Assembly: GCA_013399695.1 (NCBI GenBank)
Contig: VXAU01000750.1
Coordinates: forward strand, 310,001-374,000
Direction of reading: 5' to 3'
DNA from: Formicarius rufipectus
Lineage: Eukaryota > Chordata > Aves > Passeriformes > Formicariidae
Length of the DNA stretch: 64,000 nt
Shown here: positions 28,816-40,456 of the stretch, piece by piece
How positions within the stretch are numbered: position 1 is the first letter of the stretch
Layout of the letters: each line of letters begins with the position of its first letter
Notes under the pieces: generated by a model
Told to the model about the DNA's origin: nothing
The model's database searches: none
The model's input: the letters and a program-made list of their open reading frames with translations, nothing else
Made by a program: the position numbers and the translations under genes

Positions 28816-29190
28816 AGCGCATTGACCACTATTCCCTGTCCTTTCTGATAACAATTTCCTCTCTGATTGCTTTAAAATATTGAGAACTAGCCTCCAAGCT
28901 ATTGTGGCTTTGGCTGCATCTTTGTCTGCTTGAGATATTGCCCTCCACAAAGAAGCCCCTAATCTGGACCAATCTTCACATGTTAAATTCTCTGGGACAT
29001 TTTGGTGGTGTTTTTCGATCCATCTAGCTAAAGATTTCATGGAGGCTTTATCTATAGGATGCCCACGTTGCTGGATAAAACCTTTTAAGCGCCTGTATAA
29101 GTCCTCTTTATTTTTTGTTAACCAGGCTCCTATTTTTAGATTTTTAACTTTTAATGTCAGGGTAGTGATGGGGTATGTTAGCGAGGAAGG
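28810..29190 (-). pseudogene. gag: retroviral gag, N-terminal matrix region (fragment)
   Basis: The frame is open on the minus strand for about 126 codons between a stop at 29193-29191 and a TGA at 28812-28810. The product is basic and helical in style, with segments such as GAWLTKNKEDLYRRLKGF, RGHPIDKASMKSLARWIE and CEDWSRLGASLWRAI. The spaced W..xG..LW pattern and the position right behind an LTR and leader are typical of the matrix (MA) domain of betaretrovirus-like Gag. That domain directs virion assembly at the membrane. I see no ATG-Gly myristoylation start; the first Met in frame is internal, at 29040. Everything after MA (capsid, nucleocapsid, protease, polymerase) is missing, because the frame runs into an inverted LTR piece. 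It cannot make a functional Gag. Family assignment beyond betaretrovirus/ERVK-like is uncertain. Confidence 0.72.
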
Positions 29191-29350
29191 TCACTGCTCA
29201 GCTGCTCACCTCTTTGTCCTGTCTCAAAAGGACGGGTGCAAAAAGTCCCCAGCTGAGCTGAGTGAGACACCAGAGCCAGGAGTCCACTGACCCCCACACT
29301 TTTCCAGAGGGAGCAGGTAGTCCTCCAGATGCCAGGAGTCGTCAGGCCTG

Positions 29351-29366
29351 TCCCATACTGGGCACC
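29351..29366 (-). other. candidate retroviral primer-binding site
   Basis: Three bases downstream of the LTR's terminal CA the minus strand reads CGGTGCCCAGTATGGG. Retroviral primer sites begin TGG, complementary to the CCA end of a tRNA, so this fits with one substitution at the first base. The priming tRNA cannot be named from this. Confidence 0.5.
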
Positions 29367-29433
29367 GTCTGCGGGTCTGACATTTGGTCAAGACATGTGA
29401 AGGCACTTCTGAGGTGCGAGGCAGAAATGGTAA

Positions 29434-29439
29434 TTTATT
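29434..29439 (-). terminator. LTR polyadenylation signal
   Basis: AATAAA on the minus strand lies between the TATA box and the end of U5. Cleavage would fall near 29410-29420, giving a very short R. Confidence 0.65.
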
Positions 29440-29452
29440 AAAATGTTTTCCG

Positions 29453-29461
29453 CCTTTTATA
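29453..29461 (-). promoter_or_regulatory. LTR TATA box
   Basis: The minus strand reads TATAAAAGG, an excellent core promoter match. It is followed about 25-30 bases on by the expected transcription start near 29425-29432. It would drive transcription leftwards into gag. Confidence 0.75.
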
Positions 29462-29485
29462 GGGTCCATCTAGAACTTTCCAGAA

Positions 29486-29504
29486 GGGGGTGGAACGGGG
29501 GTGG
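29486..29504 (-). promoter_or_regulatory. paired CACCC boxes upstream of LTR TATA
   Basis: Two CCACCCCC motifs on the minus strand (29493-29486 and 29504-29497) lie 25-45 bases upstream of the TATA box. That is a usual place for Sp1/KLF-type activator sites. Binding is inferred from the motif only. Confidence 0.45.
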
Positions 29505-29806
29505 AGTTAGGGAGGAGCATGAAGAACAAGGGGTTGGAATAACCATATAGAGAATACACTATAATGCAATAAAAAACAATCAATCACAGGGTAGGATTTG
29601 AGGCCATGAGGGAAGGAGTTTTCCAGCAACTACAATAGAACATAAGGGGAATTATACATTAACTGCAAAACCGTTAACAAAACCCAAAACCTGAAGTCCA
29701 TTATAGTGAAAAACAGTCCAGTCCTCGTCAGACACTTGTTCCTCCATCGATGAAGGTTCATTGTCAGACATTGTCTCTCCAATCTTGGTAGCTCCTTCCT
29801 CCAACA

Positions 29807-29812
29807 GTTTTG
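29807..29812 (+). repeat. candidate target-site duplication, right copy
   Basis: GTTTTG directly follows the LTR outer end. It matches GTTTTA at the left flank in 5 of 6 positions. Confidence 0.5.
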
Positions 29813-32800
29813 TATGAAAGGTAGGGAGATGCATGTTCATTAGTGACTTTGCACCAATACTAACACTATACAATACTTGGTCTTCTCTTACAAAGCTAAA
29901 CAAAAAGGACAGTGATCATGTTTCAGATTCAACGTACGCCAAATGGTATTTGAATGAAAGAATCATTTATCAGTGCTACAAATCTGTTAATGCAAGATAA
30001 AAGACAAAGATTCAAGAATGTGATCACATATTATCTTGAAATGCAATTGAATTATCTGTTTTAATCTCATTTTATCATCTCTGTATATTGCTTCGGAAAG
30101 CATGCAGTGCAAATATAGTTATGTGCTGGAGTTTTATTACAATGTATTTTCATGTGTAGCTGTGAAAGAAGAGGTCAAGATGAATCAGTTTTACTGCAGT
30201 GCCATGTGATGGTCTGCCATGAGTCTCATAAAATCCTGAAGCAGTTTTTATGTTGTTCAGGTTTTTACTGAAGATTAGAAGGAGAAGAAGCTTTGTCATT
30301 AACAGCAAAGTGATGAGATGTTTCTCATTTGTGTTTTTCATATTGAGATAGATGTTTCACAGGCTTCTCTACTTATGTAACTCAGTTGCTGTATCTGATC
30401 TACGAAATTAATTAACTCTATTCCATCTACGAGGAAAAAAATACATGGATTAATTTAAATCTCATAATAACATGCTTTACAAATAACCAGAAGCAAGAAA
30501 AGCAATTGATACTTTTTTTAAGTTAGAGATAAACCATGAGATTCATAACACAGTTCCTAACCTGTTGTAAATTTGCTGTGTGATTACATCTGTACTCAGT
30601 CATGAAAAGTAGTGTTACAAACTTTTTCTTTTTTCCTGAGAAATATCCAACTTCTATGCATTTAGGGAGAAAACTCTCTTCATCTTGTTTGGGGAGGGAA
30701 AAGAGTCTTCTACAAATATACAAACTCAAACTGCACCACATATCCCTACGCATTGTGCTCTTTTTGGAGAGCAGAGCTGGTCAAGTAGCAGCAACAGCAG
30801 CTGAACATTCAGCTGGCAGAAGGGCCCATGGAAAGAGGCTGGTAAACATCTGCTTCTGGTGCCCCCAGCTGTTGCCTTACCTGCAGCAAACTAAAGGCTA
30901 TTTTCTGTAGGATAGAGTCATCTTTACTTCATTAGCTGAAAATTCTTCAGTATTTTCCTGCAATATTTGAGATCTGGATTTTCAGTAACAACAGGGTCAC
31001 TCTAACCATGTTCAGTATCAGTTTTTACTTGCAGGACTTCTATATTGGAAATTATTGAGCTTTCCAAATCCACCTAATTTTTGTTTTTCTATAATAGTGC
31101 AACTACATAAAGGGGTAATTTTGTTCTAGAACTTAGCTGACAAGTAGGAGGAGAAATTAATGATTTGTGAGGAAAACGCTTTGAATTGAGTAGACTTAGG
31201 TAGCCAGCTCAATTTGGATGCTTGATAGCAACCTTTGAAACTTGATGGAAATGTAAAATCAAGTCTCGATGAGGGTGAAGATCTAATCCTCGAAAAGCTT
31301 CTCTTTTACTTAAACAACTGAAAGTCTCCTCTTACGATGGAAAGATTTTTAAAAGTACTGAAATTCCATGATGCTTGTGGGTTTGAAATGTGTCTGAGCT
31401 TGTTCATCATGCTGGGCAGTAGTAGTGTTTTTTGTTGAGAATTATGTGGTATTGCAAGGTAATATTGTACTATTGTACATTTTGGACGCTGTAGTCAGCA
31501 AGCAGAAAGTTACTTTTCAGGGTCTGCAAAAACACAGAATCGAAGTTGTCCTTTATCCTTAGTAGGGTTGAAACAAAATACAAGATAAGAAAGGCAGTAA
31601 TTAAAGAGGAACCAATGGCATAATATTACTCATGGTGATAGGTAGTTGCATCAGTGGCCATGCTGTTTTCATGGAAAGAGAGATTTACAAGGGAGAATTT
31701 TAATGAAGCAATCAGTAGGTTTATGAGAAGCTCCTCCCACTTACAGTGAAAGAGACCCTGAAAGTGATCAGCAAAAATTATTTCCTTAATCTTCTTTTTG
31801 TTCATTCTTCCTTCTCATTTTACAGTTTCAGTTAATCTGCAGAATATTCATCGTGACCCACCGGCTGCAGCAGGCGGTGTCTGGGGTGTGTTAACCCAGA
31901 TGTCTCGTACCTGCACCTGGCAGGGGCCATAGAGGATTTTTGTGTCATGTTAAAAGCCCAATTTGGAAAAGAAAAAAACCATCTTCGTTGTTTTTCTAGC
32001 ACCACTGTGTAATACCACGGTGGTTCAGTCCTTATCTGTGGCTGCTCTGGATAGCAGCTGATAAAGATGACTGAGGGAACAATTTTTCCTTCTACATCTG
32101 GAATGATAAGCTCTGGTTAGTGTGACTAAGTGGGTAACTTCAATGGAATTGCTGTTACATTACCACAGAGAATACCCTGCACTGGAAAATGAGTGAGCTA
32201 AATGATCTAATAAGTATTTTTCACCTGTAATTTCTTGCATATAAAGTACTAACCTGAAGCTTTCCCTTCCCTTGCCAGCCAAGATGAAAGCCTTGGTGTT
32301 CCTAAAACAAGTAGCAGAAAACCTTGTTTTCCTAGAGGTGAAAGGCTCTTTCTGGCAGAGAGTAAACCTTAACTGCAGCTTTTTTAGAAGTGCTTGTGCC
32401 GAGGAGAGAAAACTGCTACATGTTACTTGGTATGGCAGCTGGATATATGGAAGGAAGCTAATTGACAACACTGCTTCAAGCCCTGCAGAAAAAGGTTTTT
32501 CCTTTTCCAAAATACAAACATTTCTAGCAAGTTTTGTGTCACCTGGGATTCAATTTCTTTTCTAAATCAAGTGAACTGTGCTACAAGAGTTCAGAGTCAG
32601 TTTAAAAGTCAATTTTGTTCCCAACTGCAAATTTCTAACAAGTGTTTATATCAGACTTTCCTGTATCTGAGGATTGTTTCTCACTCTATCCTTGTGTGAG
32701 CTTTTCCCCCTCTGCTGATCTTGTAGTGCAAATACTATTTGAGTAGTGACTTACAACTAAAGTCAGGGAGAAAATGGAACTACTTTGAAATCAGTTTTTT

Positions 32801-35800
32801 TTAAAAAGGGTAAATCTTCTTACCTGATTTTCACAAGTCCCAGGCAAAAGATAACAGAGGACCCAGTCAAAACTAGCTCCAGTGTGTAGTAAATCTGCCC
32901 AGGGCACCTGAGGAATCTTTAGTAGAACTTTTCTGTGGCCCTGCCACTTTCTTAAATGTACTTTGCAGCTGCAAAGGGAGTTCCCTTTATTGTTTTTCCC
33001 AAGGCTTGAAGATCACTGAGGTCATTGGTGATGTTATATTGCTTCTAATGTATTTTGTTTAGTTGCTTTCTCAAGAGTGTGTACCAGAAAACATATTGTA
33101 TAAAGTAAATTGAGTATGTAAATAGCCCAGTCAGAGGTGTTTAAAAGTGCTATTGGTAACAAGTTTCAGTAAAATACATAAGTTTTTATAAAAATTAAAT
33201 CTAATCCTGTCCATTTATTGACAAGTGTTTCTAGTCTTTCACAGTCCAGTCTTGCACATTTCTGTGTAGGGAGTAAGTAACTGTCAGCATAGCAGTCTTT
33301 TGAGATATGCTGGCTGCCAAATATTATCCTGGTTGTAAAAATTAAAGAAACCCATGGAAAAACACCAGTCAGGCACAGATCCATTAGGAGGGTAAAACTA
33401 CCTTTCTGCTTTACATGCAAGGCTACCTCCTTCATGCATGTGTGTATGTATAAATCTATGTGTACATACACATAAGCAGAAAATGTGAATGTTTTGGGTT
33501 TTTTTCCCAGAGGAAAAAGGTGCATTCTCCCTGTTCTTGATAAATCTGGATGTAAGGGAAGCTGTTGACAATTAGATACACTGTGCAGCTGTGGAGCCTC
33601 TGGCTATTTGAGGCAGCTTTAACCCCTGACTTAACCTGCGGCTGCACAGGGCTCATCCACTTTGTTGAAGGGTATTGAATTAGCCTCTTGTTTTTCCCAC
33701 TAGCACTCCTTCCTTGGTGCATGAAGAATGAATCCATGTAAAGTCCTACTCAGCTTTCGTCAAAGATGGGGGTCAGGTTTTATTCCATGAGGTTACTGTG
33801 TATAAAGGTGGTTATGGTGCATATTTAGTTTTTTGTCTTTTCATATCCCATTAGGGTTCCAACCCTGTTTATCCTCCTCTTCCACTGCAGTGACTTCTTT
33901 TATTTCAAATCAGTTGTGCAATCAGATTTACCTGGGTTTTTTTGGTTTTGTTTTTTTCCTATCTGGAACCAAAAGGCCAAAACAGGGTCCTAATTGTCAA
34001 TGAAGAGGTAAACATGAGAAAACGGCCTGTAGGGGTTATGAACAGGGGAAAATGTAATGACAAACACTGATATGTAGTCAATCTGGTTAATTATAACCAG
34101 TCAATCTGGTTATAATATGTTGTATGAACACAGTAAGTAAAGTGTGGAACTGTATTTACTGCGAAGAAGAGCACCTTGACATCATGATGGCTTTTGTTAT
34201 TATTCACTCACCTGCTTATGGCATGTTCATGCAGTGTTAGGTACATACAGATGTTCAGGAAGATATAGACACCACCTGTTTCACCAAGAACAAAGGAAGA
34301 CTAAGTTTAGGGCTACAAGAAATTGAGCATTTTTAGAAATGTCTTCTAGATGAATGGGAAATGAACTCAGGAAGATAGTAAATTTGGAAGCTGTATCATA
34401 ACAGGAGGCATAACAAGGTCATGCAAGGAGCTGACAGAGGAAGGTAACACTGGTAACAGAAAACAAATGTAATGGAACAGAGCAAACACAAGTTGTGAGG
34501 CAACCTCTCATGGAAGGAGGGCATGGCTGTTGGACAGGCTGTTGCCGCAGGAAATGATCAGTTAGCTGAGCTCTGTGCTAACCCGGAGTTAATCTTGCAC
34601 TTGCTTAGGATTTAATATGCGTTGGAAGTTGGATAGATCCAGGAGGCAAATAAAAGAGAAGAGGTGGAGTGGCTGTGCGTCATCAAAGCGTAGAAGATGA
34701 GGGGACTGGAGCTGATGTCCTGCAGCAATGACTATGTGTGAGAATCAGATAGCTTTCTGTTTAATGAGTTAGGCATAACTCAGGTCTTTGCTTTCAGCTT
34801 GTTAACCAAGTCAGTTCATTCAATCATGGTCAGGTCATTTATGATGCACTGTATATGTTGCTTTCCTTATATTTTTTCCCTTTGTATTTACTAAGTCATT
34901 GACTTTTTACAGTTTTCCCTCTCTTTCTAAATGGGATTTTTACTGCCTTTTTTTTTTTTCCTGTCCACATACCACCCACAACTGAAAACTGGGAATAATA
35001 TGTGATTTTTGTGCTCTTTCCGTGCCAAATTTTACTGTTACATGCAAGAATTATAAAGCAATTAAAAGCAGAGGTTAAAAATATTTCATTTAAACATTAG
35101 CCTTGTCTGCTGGGCAGGGCTTGAGTTTTCTTCCTCTAGCTGCACATACTGATTTCCAGTTAACTAAAGAAATTTCATTTGTTAAGCCAAAGCTGTTTGC
35201 CTTCTTTATATACACTATGTGTGTATGGATAACACATATATGCATATAATGATGTGCACTTACATTGTGTTCTGTAAGTGTATTAAGCTCTTGACAGAGA
35301 CATGATTTACACAGATTGCAGGCTCTGGTTTGAATCTCTGTAAAAGGGGGCTCCAACTCCTACAGACCCAGCCTGGGAGCAGGATGTGTCGTTTGCCTCT
35401 GTCATCCTTTGCATCCCAAAAGCATTGCTTGGGGCCCACAAGTTACTGGGATGCATATCCCAGCTTCTGGAAATGCTAAAAGGCCATAGATAAGTACTGA
35501 ATCACAAACTGGAGTAGGACTCTGGCTCCCTGAAAAACTAGGAACTCACAGATGGCATTATTCTTTGCCCTCCCAAACTGCTCTTTTAAGGCTGTGTCTC
35601 TTGTAGCTTTGATCTAAAAGAGCTGAAATATTGCAGTAGACTTCAGTAGTCAATGGGGGTTTATTCCAAAGTGCCCATCATGAAAGGGGAAGCCTGAGCA
35701 ATAATGAGTTCCTGAAGCATTTCAGATACACAGTCCAGGGTTTTTTCATCTTGAGTGTCTCCAAATGATCACAAAAAATTTGGGTGAGTTATTTTTGTGA

Positions 35801-38800
35801 CACTATTCCTAGAGTAACCTGAAAAATTGTCAAGCTGAATAGTCTGCATATGCATGCTTCAATGTTTTTCTCCAAGTTTTCAGTTTCAAAAAGGACAAAA
35901 AATGTAAAATAACACTCAAAAATTGCAAACCAGTGAAGAACTAATTTCCAAAAAAATACTGTACTTCCCTCTATGCTTGATCTCCTGTTCACTCCCCAAG
36001 CTGATGTATAACACAGTAAATATTTTGCAATTCTATAATGAATTTTCCCCATCTTATTGGTCACAGCCTTAGCTGGCTCTGGTTTAATATAAAAGTGGTT
36101 ATGCTGATGAGCAGAAGAGTTTGCAGGGAGACATGTGGAATTATTGTACTATCTTTTCAACAGAAAACAGCACTTAGAAATCTTCCTGCTGTGAAGGGAC
36201 AGCATGGGCAGTAACCCACTACCACGCCAGTAATCATATACCAGGGGGTGGGGAGCAGTCTGTCAGCTCTGGGTATTCAGCTTTTACTTCTGGCTGTTCC
36301 TGGTGGTGACGTTCCTGCAGAGTAAATTAGGCATACACAGCTAAGTTGGATGGTTATGATTCTTATCCAGAAGAAGAGTCTTCAGGAAAGCTATGAAAAC
36401 TGATTGAAAATATATTCTCATTGTACAGTCAATGAGAGGTAAGACTGCTGCTGTGATCTGGTTGTACTACCAGTGACTGCAGGAGCACCCGAGTAAAAAT
36501 TTTATACAGCTAAAGCACTGCAGGCAAATAATAGCAACAGTCACTCTGCCATGGCTTTCAGTAGTGGTTGGACAAGCTACAGTTTGAGTAGTGGCTTGAA
36601 ACTTTTGCATGATTTACACAAAGTCTGGGCGTGATTCTTCACTTCTTTGCATGCTACATAGTAGTTTGTGTCTCTGTGATTTCTGAGCATACCAGCCCAT
36701 CAAGAATCAAGAGCCCTTTTAGGTGGCATTTCCAGCAGGTCTGCTTTCCAATTTGGCAGTTCTAAATAATAATCTCCCTAAAATAAAACTAGAGACAGAA
36801 GTGTTCGTAGGTTGTATCACTACCTTTTAAAGTTTGTTGTTGGTTAATGCAGTGTTTGTAGATATCCATGGGTGGCACAGGGAGGGCACAGCTTTGTGAG
36901 TATGGCTCTCATGGACTGGCACTTCAGCAATTTGCAAAGATACTCTTGCAATGCAGGAACTTCACTTTAAATTAGTTCTATCCTGCTGATGGAGACCTTT
37001 CAGATGCCTCTGCAGTTGTAAGCTATTGTAATCTTGGTCAGAAGATGCTGTGAGACACAGGCCAAAATCCAAAAAGCGGGGCCAAATCTGGAGTTGGCAT
37101 AATTCAGTATATCATTTAGGAGGCTGAAGTAGGGCTTAACTGATTTAGTTCAGCTGTGTGGTGTGTGCATGTGAAAGTGCTGAAGGCATTTGCTGTAGTA
37201 ATTATGAGTGATTGCTATCAAATGACAACATGTGGTAACATTTGATTTGTTTTAATTCATTAACATATCCCATCTGACAGCGTAACCTAGCCAAGGAATT
37301 AGTAACATAATGACAAAAAAACAGGAACAGAAAACTGAGGGTGAGATATTTTATTGTCTGCTTGAGCAGCAGTAGAGAGGGATTACAAACAGGTCTTCAG
37401 AGAAGCTCTATGCTTTCCGGAGTTTTCCAAAGCATGGGATAACTAAACAGTCTGGGCAACAATGCAAAGGCATTTCAGAGGGCTGCTGTTGAGAAGGAAA
37501 AGGAAGGGGATCTGTTTCCTCAACAGCAATGCTTTCTCCTCAGGGTCACACAACATAAGCAATCCTTCTGCTTTTCTAAAAGGCTGTTTTATAAATTGAA
37601 GGGACTGAAAAGAAAGCTTCCTGTGCTTCCCTAGTAATTTCCTACTAGAAGAAGAGCTGCTGATAGTCTGTAAATTCTGAGGAGGTTCTTCCCACTTGGC
37701 ACTTGGTTGCTGTTTTGTCACCCAGCACACATGCCTGTTACATTTACCTTCTCTTTTCAGGCTGTTTTATGGTGCTTTCCATACTGTACTTCTTATTTTT
37801 TTACCGTGCTTACTAATTTATACTCCTTCATTTAAACTATTCTTGTTACCTACAATTGTCTTTAAATGAACTGCGATGAGATATTGATGATTTATGAATT
37901 AAACTGAATGAAAATTAATTTTATTTGGTCAATTAAAAAGAATGAAACCGAGACATTGTTAGCAATGGCAAAAAATAAAGGCCAAAATCAGGTTTCTGTA
38001 GTGAATAATGTAAAAAAAATGTCTAAATGGAATTCTAAAGGTTATTGTAAGGTCAAATCAGACTGCTGTGTGGGTACAAGCATTTTATGTAAATATGCAA
38101 TTAGGATGTGTAGAACACTGATCAAACATTGTGACTGCAGAGGATATATATTTTTTAACTCTGAGATTAATAACCACATTATTGCTTACATTAAATCTGG
38201 TTTATACCATTACTTCCAGTGGTCAGACTGAAAAAAATAATCACTTAATCTCTCTGTGTCTGAGTTAAATTCTTAAATGAAAACAATAATTGGGGATTCC
38301 TGCTGCTTCTACTACTTTTGTTTCAGATTACTGGTTTTGAAAGTAGATGTCCAGTTGTTTACCAGCAGTTTCTTTCAGACTTTCATTTGTAAATCCCTGA
38401 CAAATGTTGAATTTCATGTGCACAGGCTGACTGTGCAGTGCATCTAAGGCATACCAGACTCTGAAATAATTGATGAAAATGTGAAAATGTGGCAGATGTT
38501 TGTCCAATCCTTTGTCTGCCTTGTCTATTTCAAGTAGTTTCCTGTGGATGTTGCATATTACGTGTCTGCACAATAACTACCATAGTGGGTGACTATACTA
38601 TAAACCCTACTGGTGCAATATTTCCTAAAAGTAATTATTTTTCAGTTGTTACCATTTTCCTTCTAGTAATGTAGCACAAACCTGGACAGATAAGCCAACA
38701 TCAAACTTTTCTGAGTCTTAAGATTATGTATGGTTGCAGATTATAGATATGGGCTGTGTAAAAATGGTAACTGGAACCTCTCCAGCCACCAACCTCATAC

Positions 38801-40400
38801 ACAATCCTGAATTTTTGAATCCCTAATAGATATTATGTACTGACATGCTCTCCAGGTACTGAGTTTGACAGAGCTAATAATACTATTTATATGTATAATT
38901 ATTGAAATTACCTATACTCTTTTGGTTTAATGGTGTTCAGTAAATTGGCATGCATAATTTATACATCGCTGCTGTCAACCATCAATCCAAAGGTGAGACA
39001 GCAACATATAAACTGAATGACAGAATAAAGTGTTTATGAGTTTATTCAGGACAAGATCACCATAAACTATGACACTGGAAATTTTCATATAAGTTTTTCA
39101 GTATTTGTATGAAATAGAATGCTGTCTATGGGATTTCATTTGTTGCTTTACTGTAAAACCTCTTCAATAAACAATTTGGGAGACAACAACTACAGCACTC
39201 TTCTAAAAAACCCTGGGGACAGGATTTATTGTGGAAGTCAGTGTTACCATTTCTGTTTCAATTTTTGCTATGGCTTAATTTCAGCCCCTTATTGAAATGT
39301 CAGTCATTTAATAATGAAATGGAATCCTAAAAATGTACAAATGGATACACCTTTGAGGCTTAATCAAGAGATACAGTAGGCAAACCAAATTCAACCATTA
39401 TCATGATAATTTGGAATAATAATTAAGACTTTCCAAGCCTACATTTAGAAAAGAAATGCTTAAAATAACTATTGTCTTCACACATCTGAATATGCATCTA
39501 TGTGCTTGAAATTGCTTTAACAAGCATGATATTAATCAAAATGGCAGGGTACATTCCAGAGGACTCACATGGCCTGATCTCATTACACAGACTTGCTACA
39601 CAGTGCTGTTGGGTTTGTTTTCATTTTTGAGAATGCAGTAAACAGCTAATAATTTGAGATATTCTGAATTTCTTTTGAAAGGTGCCAAGTGCTGAAAGAA
39701 ATGATTAACATGAAATGAGGAAAGCTATGAATAGAATGCAAAGGGAAACTGCTGAGTTATTTTTGGCACTCACTAATGAATAAATGGATTGTTTTCAATG
39801 TCTGTCAATGAGTACAAGTTAACATGCGCTGTGAGTTGAAACATACTGCCTCATTTTCAGTTGTTTTGAACCAAACCTATTAAAATAAATAACAACTACA
39901 AATTTAATGAATTTAAAAAAAAAATTTAATTCTCATAGATGCTAAAATTCATGCTTCTCATAGAAGCCAATGATCTATTGTACTGAATCAGATAAAGAGA
40001 TTTTAATTAAAAATATACTTTGATCTTCTAAGTGACTTTCTGTGACTGAACACTAGGTCATGAATAGGGGCTACTTATCAAATTGAACTTCAGTAGAACT
40101 TTCTCATGATTTCAAAATAGCTCTTTGGCCACAAGTTATGCCAGCAAAATAGTTTTCTTTCATGATGTTCATTTAAATCATTGAGAAATCCCACAAATGG
40201 TTATTAACCTGAGGAGGGACATTCAAAGGCTGTGTAAAAAGTAAAGTTATCAGTCCACATGTGAAAACAATGAGGGTACAAATGCATTTAGGATCAAGGT
40301 TGTGATGCCACATCAAGTAAGTATGGTGAGGATAATGCTTACCTACTAAGCAATCTGGATAAAGCATTGTATTTCATACCAATGCCAGCATTCTACTTTG
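29813..40400. other. long unique non-coding sequence
   Basis: More than 10 kb with no recognisable gene. Frames reach 119 codons (33166-33525, minus strand) without domains, and overlapping frames occur on both strands. Small simple tracts lie near 33935-33960 (G/T) and 34951-34962 (T run). The AT-rich block 37870-38280 is compositionally complex and might be conserved non-coding DNA. A 23-bp tandem repeat at 34076-34116 is listed separately. Confidence 0.55.
34076..34116 (+). repeat. 23-bp tandem repeat, about 1.8 copies
   Basis: AGTCAATCTGGTTAATTATAACC is followed at once by AGTCAATCTGGTTATAAT. The second copy lost about five bases in its AT core. It looks like a small slippage duplication. 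Confidence 0.8.
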
Positions 40401-40456
40401 AAGAGCAGCTTGGACAAGACTTCCTGAAGTCCCTTCCACTTAAGGTTATTCTGTGG
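40401..40456 (+). mobile_element. probable CR1 3'-end remnant
   Basis: The wording AGCAGCTTGGACAAGACTTCCTGAAGTCCCTTCCACTTAAGGTTATTCTGTG follows the layout of a CR1 3' end: CTTGGACTAGAT.., a GGTCCCTTCCA block, then an ATTCTGTG terminal repeat. It is only about 55 bp and quite divergent, so this is a tentative call. Confidence 0.45.

Larger units (their letters stand above)
28743..29806 (-). mobile_element. endogenous retrovirus fragment with inverted U3 ends (beta/ERVK-like)
   Basis: This is a unit of about 1064 bp on the minus strand. In order it has an LTR (29370-29806), a primer-binding-site-like sequence (about 29351-29366), a leader, a gag matrix fragment (29190-28810), and then about 73 bp homologous to the first 73 bp of the LTR in the opposite orientation (28743-28815). 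Both outer termini therefore begin TGT, the U3 end of a retroviral LTR. The flanks carry GTTTTA and GTTTTG, which match at 5 of 6 bases and fit a 6-bp target duplication typical of alpha- and betaretroviruses. The rest of gag, and pro, pol, env and the normal 3' LTR, are absent. The LTR, TATA box, AATAAA and gag are seen directly. That the unit inserted as a single palindromic-ended molecule is inference. Confidence 0.75.
29370..29806 (-). mobile_element. 5' LTR of the endogenous retrovirus
   Basis: The LTR is 437 bp and runs from TGTTGGAGG (29806, minus strand) to GACCCGCA (29370), so it keeps the TG...CA ends. U3 carries two CACCCCC boxes, then TATAAAAGG, then AATAAA only about 14 bases later. 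That spacing implies the short R region known from alpha- and betaretroviruses. U5 ends directly before the primer-site-like sequence. A minus-strand frame of 83 codons that crosses the LTR's outer edge (29652-29903) begins in host flank and is coincidental. Confidence 0.8.

Noticed and set aside
29652..29903. 83-codon minus-strand frame across the LTR edge, considered as an LTR-encoded protein
   Set aside because: It starts in host flanking DNA outside the LTR, and the internal ATG is not kept in the inverted copy at 28743, so it is probably coincidental.
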